Of a stretch of DNA of 64,000 nt, positions 9,266 to 15,645 are shown in pieces; position 1 is the stretch's first letter, and each line of letters begins with the position of its first letter. This stretch comes from Christiangramia forsetii KT0803 (GTDB lineage Bacteria > Bacteroidota > Bacteroidia > Flavobacteriales > Flavobacteriaceae), in assembly GCF_000060345.1 (NCBI RefSeq), contig NC_008571.1, positions 2,542,001-2,606,000 on the forward strand, in the 5' to 3' direction. The notes under the pieces are model-generated. The model was not told the DNA's origin. It searched no databases and saw only the letters and a program-made list of their open reading frames with translations. A program made the translations under genes and the position numbers.

Positions 9266-9326
9266 TATGTAATCTGCTTAAAATGAGATAAAGGCAAAAC
9301 TATGATAAAATTATAGCAATTTAGGC

Positions 9327-9356
9327 TTGAAAAATAAATTAATGCACGTATATTTG
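9327..9356 (+). promoter_or_regulatory. Bacteroidota sigma-A promoter of the tRNA-Lys genes
   Basis: TTG at 9327-9329, exactly 19 bases, then TATATTTG at 9349-9356 match the Bacteroidota consensus TTG-N19-TAnnTTTG. Transcription should begin just after 9360, about 30 bases before the first tRNA-Lys. Confidence 0.8.
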
Positions 9357-9391
9357 CACCCGCATTCGCAAAAAGACGGATGCTTTTTATT

Positions 9392-9464
9392 GATCTGGTA
9401 GCTCAGTTGGTAGAGCATCTCCCTTTTAAGGAGAGGGTCCTGGGTTCGAGCCCCAGCCAGATCA
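9392..9464 (+). tRNA. tRNA-Lys(TTT), copy 1
   Basis: This is a 73-nt cloverleaf. The acceptor GATCTGG pairs with CCAGATC, the anticodon loop is CTTTTAA with anticodon TTT, the T arm is CTGGGTTCGAGCCCCAG and the discriminator is A. CCA is not encoded. Confidence 0.97.
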
Positions 9465-9496
9465 CAAAACAAGTTCAATAATTTATTTTTTTTTTA

Positions 9497-9569
9497 GATC
9501 TGGTAGCTCAGTTGGTAGAGCATCTCCCTTTTAAGGAGAGGGTCCTGGGTTCGAGCCCCAGCCAGATCA
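9497..9569 (+). tRNA. tRNA-Lys(TTT), copy 2
   Basis: This copy is identical in sequence to copy 1 and lies 32 bases downstream of it in tandem. It has the same anticodon TTT and no encoded CCA. Confidence 0.97.
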
Positions 9570-9576
9570 CTTTTTT

Positions 9577-9655
9577 GATCTGACTTTTTCAAAGGGTGAG
9601 AAGTTTATCCTGAGCGAAACGAGAGTGAAGCCGAAGGAAGCCCCAGCCAGATCAC
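9577..9655 (+). pseudogene. Decayed third tRNA-Lys with inserted intergenic repeat
   Basis: GATCTG at 9577-9582 matches the 5' end of the tRNA-Lys genes, and AGCCCCAGCCAGATCAC at 9639-9655 matches their last 17 bases including the base after the discriminator. The middle of the gene is missing. In its place is TCCTGAGCGAAACGAGAGTG followed by AAGCCGAAGG, which looks like a flavobacterial intergenic repeat. It is probably a third tandem copy disrupted by repeat insertion or deletion. Confidence 0.55.
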
Positions 9656-9662
9656 TACTCAG

Positions 9663-9694
9663 ATTTAAACCGGTCACTTTTCCGGATTTTAAAT
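9663..9694 (+). terminator. Hairpin after the tRNA-Lys cluster
   Basis: ATTTAAACCGG and CCGGATTTTAAAT form a near-perfect inverted repeat around TCACTTTT. It may end tRNA-Lys transcription or process the transcript. There is no strong T tract. Confidence 0.4.
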
Positions 9695-9734
9695 GAGAAC
9701 CAGCCTTATGGATAATTTAATTCCATAGTCTTTT

Positions 9735-9818
9735 ACCCGGGTGCTGGAATTGGTAGACAGGCATGGTTGAGGGCCATGTGTCCTTAAGGGCGTGCGGGTT
9801 CAAGTCCCGCTCCGGGTA
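9735..9818 (+). tRNA. tRNA-Leu(GAG), prophage attachment gene
   Basis: An 84-nt type II tRNA. The acceptor ACCCGGG pairs with TCCGGGT, the anticodon stem is CATGG/CCATG around TTGAGGG (anticodon GAG), the variable arm is long and the T arm is GCGGGTTCAAGTCCCGC. The gene is intact. Its last 13 bases plus three following bases are the attL core, repeated at 63125-63140. Confidence 0.95.
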
Positions 9819-9821
9819 CTA
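9806..9821 (+). other. attL core
   Basis: CCCGCTCCGGGTACTA is identical at 63125-63140. Upstream similarity continues imperfectly (GGTT..AG on both sides), while the downstream sequence differs completely. The core covers the 3' part of the T arm and acceptor stem of tRNA-Leu, a classic tyrosine-integrase target. Confidence 0.92.
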
Positions 9822-9863
9822 AGATTACTCCCAAGAACCACAATATAAATACATTTACAAAAA

Positions 9864-9900
9864 CCATGTGTCAACAAAAGTGATTACATTGGTTTTTTAT
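9864..9900 (+). other. Integrase arm-type binding sites, left end
   Basis: CCATGTGTCAACA, three bases, GTGATTACAT, then TGGTTTTTTAT closely match the right-end sequence at 62971-63010. The repeated unit is GTGtcAACAT / GTGnTnACAT at a 13-base period. Matching sites at both ends just inside the att cores are expected for tyrosine-integrase arm sites. Confidence 0.7.
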
Positions 9901-9995
9901 CCTATTTGATCTCTCAAATCTTGGTTTAATTTCTTCTTTCAATTTCATGATTCATTGTCTTCATAAAATAATTAAATGTTAAAGTTTATATTTAC

Positions 9996-10027
9996 ACTTG
10001 CATATACGCAAGTATTTGTTATCTTTA
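9996..10027 (+). promoter_or_regulatory. Left-end phage promoter with palindromic operator
   Basis: TTG at 9998-10000, 19 bases, then TATCTTTA at 10020-10027 form a Bacteroidota-type promoter for the 67-aa gene and the XRE regulator. The -33 box lies inside an 18-bp palindrome, ACTTGCATATACGCAAGT (9996-10013, one mismatched pair), so a bound dimer would block it. The core TTGCATATAyGCAA recurs as a perfect palindrome at 11635-11650. Confidence 0.7.
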
Positions 10028-10066
10028 CAGAGTCAATAATTAATAACTCATTTAAAATTAAACATT

Positions 10067-10270
10067 ATGAAAACTATCACAGGAAAAGAAATCAACGTAA
10101 CTCCAAATTATTCGAAAAGAACATTTACTATTAGAACTGAAGAAAATGGAATGAAATCAAAATACAGAACTATTCCAATGAGTCAAGAAGAATTTGATTC
10201 TAACGAAATGAATACCGCTAATGACTGGCAACAATTTCTAAAAACAGACGAGTATTACTTAGTTAAGTAA
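10067..10270 (+). CDS. Small hypothetical protein
   Basis: A 67-aa protein of unknown function, rich in Thr, Glu and Asn, with no membrane segment. It is the first gene inside attL, on the opposite strand to the lytic genes. It has its own promoter and operator upstream, a TCAATAATTAATA leader (10033-10045) and a strong terminator just behind it. The position suggests an accessory gene expressed in the lysogen. Confidence 0.6.
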   Translation: MKTITGKEINVTPNYSKRTFTIRTEENGMKSKYRTIPMSQEEFDSNEMNTANDWQQFLKTDEYYLVK

Positions 10271-10276
10271 ATAAAT

Positions 10277-10299
10277 AAAGCCCCTCTCCAGGGGCTTTT
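10277..10299 (+). terminator. Intrinsic terminator
   Basis: AAAGCCCCT and AGGGGCTTTT form an 8-9 bp GC-rich stem with a CTCC loop and a T tail. It separates the 67-aa gene from the XRE gene. Confidence 0.85.
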
Positions 10300-10347
10300 C
10301 ATTGTCAATAATTAATATTCATTACAAACATTAATCAGTGCAAAGAT

Positions 10348-10614
10348 ATGGGAAAATTTGATAAATCTTCAGACGTAGCAACAGACATGATCTTTAAATT
10401 CATTAAAGATCGAATGAAGGAAAAACAAATTACTCAGTTTGAATTAGCTGAAATGATTGGTATTAATGAATCCACTTTAATTCGTAATTTTAAAAAAGAA
10501 ACAGCGATGCCTTTGGCTACTTATTTAAAGATCTGCGGAGCTTTAGAATTACGTCCTTACCTGATCCCGGCTGAGGCTGATAAAAACTATATGCAGCGAA
10601 TGTTTTTTAATTAA
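10348..10614 (+). CDS. XRE-family helix-turn-helix regulator
   Basis: An 88-aa DNA-binding protein. The HTH covers about residues 24-60 (QITQFELAEMIGINESTLIRNFKKETAMPLATYLKICGAL contains both helices). It has no dimerisation or peptidase domain, so it is a small Cro/XRE-type regulator. A TCAATAATTAATA leader lies at 10305-10317. It is the obvious candidate to bind the TTGCATATAyGCAA palindromes at 9996 and 11635, but this is inference. Confidence 0.8.
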   Translation: MGKFDKSSDVATDMIFKFIKDRMKEKQITQFELAEMIGINESTLIRNFKKETAMPLATYLKICGALELRPYLIPAEADKNYMQRMFFN

Positions 10615-10615
10615 C

Positions 10616-10640
10616 CTTATAATTGGTTTTTATAAGCTTT
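10616..10640. terminator. Weak hairpin between convergent genes
   Basis: CTTATAA, a 7-base loop TTGGTTT, then TTATAAG followed by CTTTT lie between the XRE gene and the end of the minus-strand lysis operon. The stem is AT-rich, so its efficiency is uncertain. Confidence 0.4.
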
Positions 10641-10651
10641 TAGACTTATTA

Positions 10652-11287
10652 TTATTTTAACTCAAGTATAGAAAATTTACCACCAATCAGACCATAATTT
10701 TCACCATTCAATCTCATGTAAGATCCTTCAATGATATGGCCTTTAGCGTTTTGAATACCTACATCGAATTTATAAGGGAATGAATTTAGATCTTGATTAG
10801 TTCCAAACTGTCCGCCAAACAGCAAACGCAACCGGGTAGATTCCAATTCGTGCTGTATTTCACGTTCTTTCAAAGTGTAGTCTATTCGCACCTCTTTTAC
10901 ATAGCCCTGTGCACGGGAAAATACATCGAGACTTAAATACTCATCTTCAAAGTGGTTTTTAAAATCTCTAATCTGGATAGCATCGGAAAACATTGCCAGT
11001 TGCTTTAGGCTATCATTTTCAGATTTATAAACTTCAAGCAATGAATCACTTTCTTTCTTGTACTGCTCCAATCGCAAATCTGGACGTGGTTTAAGCTCCA
11101 CAACTTCACCCGGCATTGGCTGAGGAATAAAAGTAGGTTTTTGCCAATCAAAAGAACCGGAAACAGCAGGCACCGTAACGGTTATAGTTTTTGTTTCCCG
11201 TCCACATCCTTTCCAGAATAATAGAATAATTAATACTGCAATTATTCCAAATGAGTAGAATGATATTTTACGCCAGTTGATTGTCAT
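10652..11287 (-). CDS. Membrane-anchored coiled-coil protein, spanin-like
   Basis: A 211-aa protein. The ATG at 11287 gives a short basic N-terminus and one membrane helix near residues 8-25 (FGIIAVLIILLFW), then a Pro/Glu-rich linker, a heptad-like helix (LEQYKKESDSLLEVYKSEND) and a C-terminal domain with alternating hydrophobic strands. N-terminal anchor plus periplasmic coiled coil, at the end of the lysis operon, fits an inner-membrane spanin. The longer start at 11314 overlaps the upstream gene and is rejected. No separate outer-membrane spanin is seen, so this role is a guess. Confidence 0.5.
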   Translation of the reverse strand: MTINWRKISFYSFGIIAVLIILLFWKGCGRETKTITVTVPAVSGSFDWQKPTFIPQPMPGEVVELKPRPDLRLEQYKKESDSLLEVYKSENDSLKQLAMFSDAIQIRDFKNHFEDEYLSLDVFSRAQGYVKEVRIDYTLKEREIQHELESTRLRLLFGGQFGTNQDLNSFPYKFDVGIQNAKGHIIEGSYMRLNGENYGLIGGKFSILELK

Positions 11288-11288
11288 A

Positions 11289-11621
11289 TTATTTTTCAAT
11301 GATATTAAGATCAATATAAAAATCAGACCAAATATGTATAGTGTAAACTACCCGGTTATTTGGTTTATCTGTACTGCGTTTTGTCTTAAAATGAAAAGCA
11401 TCTTCAGGTATTGTTAGGCAAGATTCCAGAGATGCTATCAATACATCTACTGAACTTGCACTTTCAGTCCAAGGCATTGCCATAATATCCATGTCACTTG
11501 CCAAACTTCCATGTAAACCTAAAGCCCAGCCTTTATCCAGTGCAGACTGCCTAAAATCTCCCCACATTGCCGCGTAAAATACTGCTCGCCCGTTTGTTAC
11601 TACGTGTTCTCTACTTTTCAT
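11289..11621 (-). CDS. Phage protein with nucleotidyltransferase-like GS..DxD motif
   Basis: A 110-aa protein of a family often seen near phage lysis genes, with the signature GWALGLHGSLASDMDIMAMPW split by spacing: the GS is followed after three residues by DMD. This resembles the hG[GS]...DhD metal site of Pol-beta-type nucleotidyltransferases but with shorter spacing. Its function is unknown. A perfect palindrome (11635-11650) lies 13 bases before its start, suggesting separate control from the upstream lysis genes. Confidence 0.6.
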   Translation of the reverse strand: MKSREHVVTNGRAVFYAAMWGDFRQSALDKGWALGLHGSLASDMDIMAMPWTESASSVDVLIASLESCLTIPEDAFHFKTKRSTDKPNNRVVYTIHIWSDFYIDLNIIEK

Positions 11622-11634
11622 ATTTGACAGTTTG

Positions 11635-11650
11635 TTTGCATATATGCAAA
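11635..11650. promoter_or_regulatory. Palindromic operator candidate
   Basis: TTTGCATATATGCAAA is a perfect 16-bp palindrome directly upstream of the 110-aa gene. It shares TTGCATATAyGCAA with the operator in the left-end promoter (9996-10013), suggesting one regulator acts on both. Confidence 0.55.
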
Positions 11651-11654
11651 TTTG

Positions 11655-11846
11655 TTAACTTCTATACAGTTTCACAGCCCCAAATCCACCTGCTCCAGCT
11701 AATACGGTAAAAAGAATATAGTTCCATGCGGAAACTTCTTTATCTACAATAATATATCCTGCAATACTGAATAATGAGAATACACATATCCCTGCTAAGA
11801 TGAATATTGCGAATCCTTTTAATACTTGTTTTGTTTTAATTGTCAT
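11655..11846 (-). CDS. Small two-helix membrane protein, holin/antiholin candidate
   Basis: A 63-aa protein with two predicted membrane helices (about residues 10-32 and 39-58) joined by a short charged turn, and a basic C-terminus (KLYRS). Size and topology fit a class II holin or antiholin. It lies between the endolysin and spanin-like genes, two bases after the 57-aa gene. Confidence 0.55.
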   Translation of the reverse strand: MTIKTKQVLKGFAIFILAGICVFSLFSIAGYIIVDKEVSAWNYILFTVLAGAGGFGAVKLYRS

Positions 11847-11848
11847 AA

Positions 11849-12022
11849 TTATTCTTGTTTTAATAGAGCTTCAGCTTTACGCCATCCCATATTTTTACGT
11901 TGTATATAAATTGAATCCTTTCCAATAGTATCTTTTCTTTTTTTAGTGTCAACTAAGTATTGAAGTGCATCTTTTAAAGCCTTATTCTCCCATTGCAATT
12001 TTTCTAATTCAGTTGGCTCCAT
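11849..12022 (-). CDS. Small charged helical protein
   Basis: A 57-aa protein starting MEPTELEKLQWENKALKDAL, with a heptad-like N-terminal helix and a Lys-rich remainder (DTKKRKDTIGKDS). Its function is unknown. It is tightly packed between the endolysin gene (10 bases upstream) and the 63-aa membrane protein gene (2 bases downstream), as expected for a real lysis-operon gene. Confidence 0.55.
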   Translation of the reverse strand: MEPTELEKLQWENKALKDALQYLVDTKKRKDTIGKDSIYIQRKNMGWRKAEALLKQE

Positions 12023-12032
12023 AACTTTTTAT

Positions 12033-12572
12033 TTATGCAATCCATCGATATTTAGTTGGAATGCGATTAAGTAATTTTTTCTTTATTTCCCATACCTGGA
12101 TAACTCCATCTTTGTCGATATCAAATAAGGGGTTCCATTTTCCAACTTTCTCAGCTGGTAAGTTTCTTGCGTGCAAAGTCCAGCCTAAAGGCTTTCCAAT
12201 AGCAGCCGGGAAGAATACAGCCAAATAAACATCCTGAATAGTGTTCATCCTTCCGGCAAAAGGAAGAAGAGCCAGATACACATACTCAAGTTGATCAACT
12301 GCGTTCATTTTTCTGAGTGCATTTCTGGAAGTTCCAGCTTCTTTTGCGCGGTCTCTACCAAACTGAATCAAACCCGTATATCCAAGACTATTGGTTATTG
12401 ACGGGCTGAATGTTCCTGCAGTCTCTAATTCCATTACCAGCATAAGCCAGTCTGGAACTACAAGAAGATCCTGAGAAATTTTCTGAACCTTATCTACAAA
12501 TTCCTGAACTGAACATTTTAGAACTTCAGGTTTTAATTTGTGTCCGAATAATATTTCATTTGCTGTTACCAT
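12033..12572 (-). CDS. Phage endolysin, lytic transglycosylase-like
   Basis: A 179-aa lysozyme-fold protein. A probable catalytic Glu lies in LVMELETAGTFSPSITN, followed by the conserved GYTGLIQFGRDRA segment typical of this phage muramidase group. The C-terminus has a DIDKDGVIQVWE loop like an EF-hand. It has no signal peptide, so export must depend on a holin. It lies next to holin-like genes. It should cut the glycan strands of peptidoglycan at lysis. Confidence 0.75.
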   Translation of the reverse strand: MVTANEILFGHKLKPEVLKCSVQEFVDKVQKISQDLLVVPDWLMLVMELETAGTFSPSITNSLGYTGLIQFGRDRAKEAGTSRNALRKMNAVDQLEYVYLALLPFAGRMNTIQDVYLAVFFPAAIGKPLGWTLHARNLPAEKVGKWNPLFDIDKDGVIQVWEIKKKLLNRIPTKYRWIA

Positions 12573-12579
12573 AATATTT

Positions 12580-13242
12580 TTAATCTGTATAATCGTCTTG
12601 ATCTTCCTTGAATCCTAAATCATTATGAATCCCATCGCTAGGTGTTTTGGTTCCTAAAAACTTTGATATTCTAGGCTCAAATATGAATTCAACTATTTTA
12701 AATATTGAAGCTTTCCTTTCATATATATATTCCGAATTTTCACCTATACTTTTGAACTCATAATACCAAAATAAAGCAATTGGTGCCTTACATAATATCT
12801 CGATTGTAAAATCAAAAAAAGTTCCTCCATCATCTAAAAGTGCTTTCACAAAAAACAAGTAACCCAATAGAGAAAGACATTTAAAAAAAACGAAATAAAC
12901 CCGTTTAATACTGAATTTATGATTCTGAAATTTCCTCATATAGAATCTATGTTCAGGTTTCCTATATTCGAACTTCTGAGCCTTAGCAAAGAACTTACTG
13001 GACTTTATTAAGCTTTTCCTTATTCCAAACCCGGTATTAATGAAAACAGTCAAAAGAACTAATCCGATAACAAGATTTGTAGTTCCGAAAATATTATCCT
13101 TAACGATGATCTCACTAAATGAAATTCCAAGTGTAAATACAATTGACATGAAACTTACCAAGTAATCATTACTTACAGCAAGTGAGAAAATTCCTTTTAT
13201 CCAATTGGATAGTGAGCATACAATAAATCCTGTTTTAAACAT
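12580..13242 (-). CDS. Phage holin-family membrane protein
   Basis: A 220-aa protein with several hydrophobic segments (about residues 28-48, 52-72, 115-135 and 145-160). Its C-terminal part, KSIGENSEYIYERKASIF, resembles the region of Bacteroidota phage holins after the last helix. It lies directly upstream of the endolysin gene by 7 bases. It is probably the main holin. Confidence 0.6.
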   Translation of the reverse strand: MFKTGFIVCSLSNWIKGIFSLAVSNDYLVSFMSIVFTLGISFSEIIVKDNIFGTTNLVIGLVLLTVFINTGFGIRKSLIKSSKFFAKAQKFEYRKPEHRFYMRKFQNHKFSIKRVYFVFFKCLSLLGYLFFVKALLDDGGTFFDFTIEILCKAPIALFWYYEFKSIGENSEYIYERKASIFKIVEFIFEPRISKFLGTKTPSDGIHNDLGFKEDQDDYTD

Positions 13243-13280
13243 TCCGGGGGCAATTTCACACGCTCTAAGCGTTAATGATT

Positions 13281-13469
13281 TTATTCTTTTTTTGCGTTCA
13301 TAGTCTTGAAGTATTCTGCAACTCCAACTATTGAAGGATATAGAAACACTACAATTCCCTGAAAAACCGCATCAGATAATTTTCCAGCATTTTTCAAGTA
13401 GAATGAACCGCCAAGAATTAATATCCCTACGACTGCTTTAACGATGTATTCTAGTTTTAAGTTATTCAT
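13281..13469 (-). CDS. Small membrane protein, holin-like
   Basis: A 62-aa protein with two hydrophobic helices (about residues 8-26 and 34-52) and a charged C-terminus KTMNAKKE. It overlaps the tail-spike gene end by 8 bases, so it is translated with it. It could be an antiholin or a second holin component. No family is recognised. Confidence 0.5.
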   Translation of the reverse strand: MNNLKLEYIVKAVVGILILGGSFYLKNAGKLSDAVFQGIVVFLYPSIVGVAEYFKTMNAKKE

Positions 13470-15465
13470 AGTCGATTGTTATTAATGGTTCTGGCTTATT
13501 GTTTTCAATAGTTATTTTTGAATCTTTATCTGTATTTACAAGCTCAACCCTTGCTTCTATATCAAAGTCATTTCCTGTTATTTCTATATTTCCAGAACAT
13601 ACCTGAAGCAATACCGCGAACTTCTTTTGCGCAGGACTTATTGAATACTTGTTGTTTTTTACCGTTACATTTTTGGTTACTCTGACTTGTACAAATGGCA
13701 TAGGACTTCCATAAGAACCTATGATCTCATTATTCTCAATAGTCCAGTTCTCCCTTGGATAACTAAGACCTCCTAACGCACGAATAGCTGCCCGGTGTTT
13801 GTTGTTATGGAAGTGAACATTATTCACATATCCTGCACCTCCAGCGGCTAAATGCCCATCATACCAAGTACTATTTCTAATCTCTACATTGTCAATTAAA
13901 CCGCCTGACTGTGGCTCTAAGTCAACAGCCGTTCTAGTCATCTTATCGGCGGTGTGATTATCAATTAAAATATTCTTACAACCATTTGAGAACCCTAATC
14001 CTTGACGGTTAATATTGTAAGTTTCTACATCAATTAAATTTATTCCATCAGTATGCCAAGCATAGAAACCATCACCCCAACAACCATCAGCTACATATTT
14101 TTTAACGGTTATATTCTTGGAGTACTTGAAAGAAATTGCGTGTTCAAACTCTAAATATCCTTTGAAGCTTTTCTCTTTATTCGTGCTTTCTATTCGGAAA
14201 TTATAGATCTCGATATTCTCACATCGCTGGCCTCGTATCTGGTTTCTTTTTCCAGTTCGATTTGTTTGATTATCCTGCATTTCAAACGGTGGTACGGCTG
14301 CATCGGTAACATATAAAACTACAGGCTCGTCACCCGTTGGACTAAATCTTAAATTTCTTCGAGCATATAAATCAATTGCACCGCCTTCAATATATCCAGG
14401 AATATGTTTTCTGTCTACATTATAGCGACCACTTTTAAGTTTGATCTGTGAAGGTTTCCCGGGTGTTCCATCTGGTATATTATCAATGGCTTTATTTAGC
14501 GCAATAGAAACATCTTCGCCTGTGTTAGGTTCAACATCTATGTAGTAATTACCATCCTTTGCAGGCTTTGCAAAAATGCTCTCAACTCCAAAGGTTTCTT
14601 TATAATCTTCGAGTTTCTTTTCAGGTGTGGAGAGTCCTTTTGCAATAGATATTTCAGCCGTTCCTTTAAATGGATAGTTGTCATTAAATCCTGCCTTACC
14701 TATGAATACAGAAGCATTGGATTTTGTCATTCCCTTGTAGGTAGAATCCCATAAGTGATTAGTTTCAACTTCTCTACCGTTTACAGTCCATGTAAAACCG
14801 CTAGTTGAATAGTTCCCATCATATTCGATATGCAATAGAAAATATCCTGTTGGTACTTCAGACAAAGGCAAAGCTCTGGCAATAGAATTAGGCTTGTAAT
14901 CTCCTTTCTCAGTTAAAGCAAAAACAAGTTGATCTTGGTAAATCATTAATTGCCATTCGTTACTCTCCTTATCTCTTTTAGAAGCGATCCATTGTAAGCC
15001 TGAAAAATCTTTAATGTTTAGGTAGGCTCGGAGTGTGAACGGTTGATCTTTGGAATTATTAACTAATGAATTTTTATCATTAGCAGGTATCTCTTTAGGC
15101 TCACCACTAAAAGCTTCCTTTAAAATATATTCAGTTGAAGGTTTTTCAGGTTTTACTATAGTGTCTTTTGGCACTTCAGGAGTTACAACACTATCTTTAG
15201 GCTTTTCCGGTACTTCGGGAATTGTATCTACTGGAATATCAATTATATCATCTGTAGCATCTGTAACAGCATCAATCGTATCTTCAGGTATTTCCACACC
15301 ATCATCTACACTTGGTAAACCTGGATTAAATTTTTCATTTCCTGAAGGACATCCAGTAAGTGTAAAGGATAGAACAATAAATCCAAGCACTTTAAACTTT
15401 CTGAGTAATATTACGGCTAATACAAAACCTAATATTATCAATCCTGATTGTAATTCTAGTGTCAT
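13462..15465 (-). CDS. Beta-helix tail spike / depolymerase with LamG-like domain and lipobox
   Basis: A 667-aa protein. The N-terminus has a membrane helix (residues 7-21) and then a second hydrophobic segment ending LTGC at about residue 39, a lipobox. A Pro/Thr/Asp-rich stalk with VPEKPKDSVVTPEVPKD-like repeats follows. Residues about 110-290 look like a LamG/concanavalin fold, and about 310-650 form a right-handed parallel beta-helix with repeated N-x-x-I and N-N-x segments, as in pectate-lyase-fold depolymerases. It is probably a receptor-binding or polysaccharide-degrading protein. A lipobox on a virion spike is odd. It overlaps the small downstream gene by 8 bases. Confidence 0.7.
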   Translation of the reverse strand: MTLELQSGLIILGFVLAVILLRKFKVLGFIVLSFTLTGCPSGNEKFNPGLPSVDDGVEIPEDTIDAVTDATDDIIDIPVDTIPEVPEKPKDSVVTPEVPKDTIVKPEKPSTEYILKEAFSGEPKEIPANDKNSLVNNSKDQPFTLRAYLNIKDFSGLQWIASKRDKESNEWQLMIYQDQLVFALTEKGDYKPNSIARALPLSEVPTGYFLLHIEYDGNYSTSGFTWTVNGREVETNHLWDSTYKGMTKSNASVFIGKAGFNDNYPFKGTAEISIAKGLSTPEKKLEDYKETFGVESIFAKPAKDGNYYIDVEPNTGEDVSIALNKAIDNIPDGTPGKPSQIKLKSGRYNVDRKHIPGYIEGGAIDLYARRNLRFSPTGDEPVVLYVTDAAVPPFEMQDNQTNRTGKRNQIRGQRCENIEIYNFRIESTNKEKSFKGYLEFEHAISFKYSKNITVKKYVADGCWGDGFYAWHTDGINLIDVETYNINRQGLGFSNGCKNILIDNHTADKMTRTAVDLEPQSGGLIDNVEIRNSTWYDGHLAAGGAGYVNNVHFHNNKHRAAIRALGGLSYPRENWTIENNEIIGSYGSPMPFVQVRVTKNVTVKNNKYSISPAQKKFAVLLQVCSGNIEITGNDFDIEARVELVNTDKDSKITIENNKPEPLITIDYE

Positions 15466-15471
15466 AAGTTT

Positions 15472-15645
15472 TTAATTTAAAATGTCAATATTAGGTTCAA
15501 TAAACTCAGCCTTCACGCCAAATCCGCAATCTTTGTGTTCTAATTCCCAAATGAAAAAGTCACCGTTCGCATATCTATCTCCATTGGGACGTATAGAATT
15601 CTCAATGATTATTTTTTCAGCCGGTGTTATTTTATAAGCTTGCAT
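15472..15645 (-). CDS. Small hypothetical protein between fibre and spike genes
   Basis: A 57-aa protein, MQAYKITPAEKIIIENSIRP at its start, then an acidic, aromatic C-terminal half (DFFIWELEHKDCGFGVKAEF). It overlaps the end of the FN3 fibre gene by 14 bases, and its stop lies 6 bases before the spike gene. Its function is unknown. A tail-fibre accessory role is possible from position only. Confidence 0.6.
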   Translation of the reverse strand: MQAYKITPAEKIIIENSIRPNGDRYANGDFFIWELEHKDCGFGVKAEFIEPNIDILN

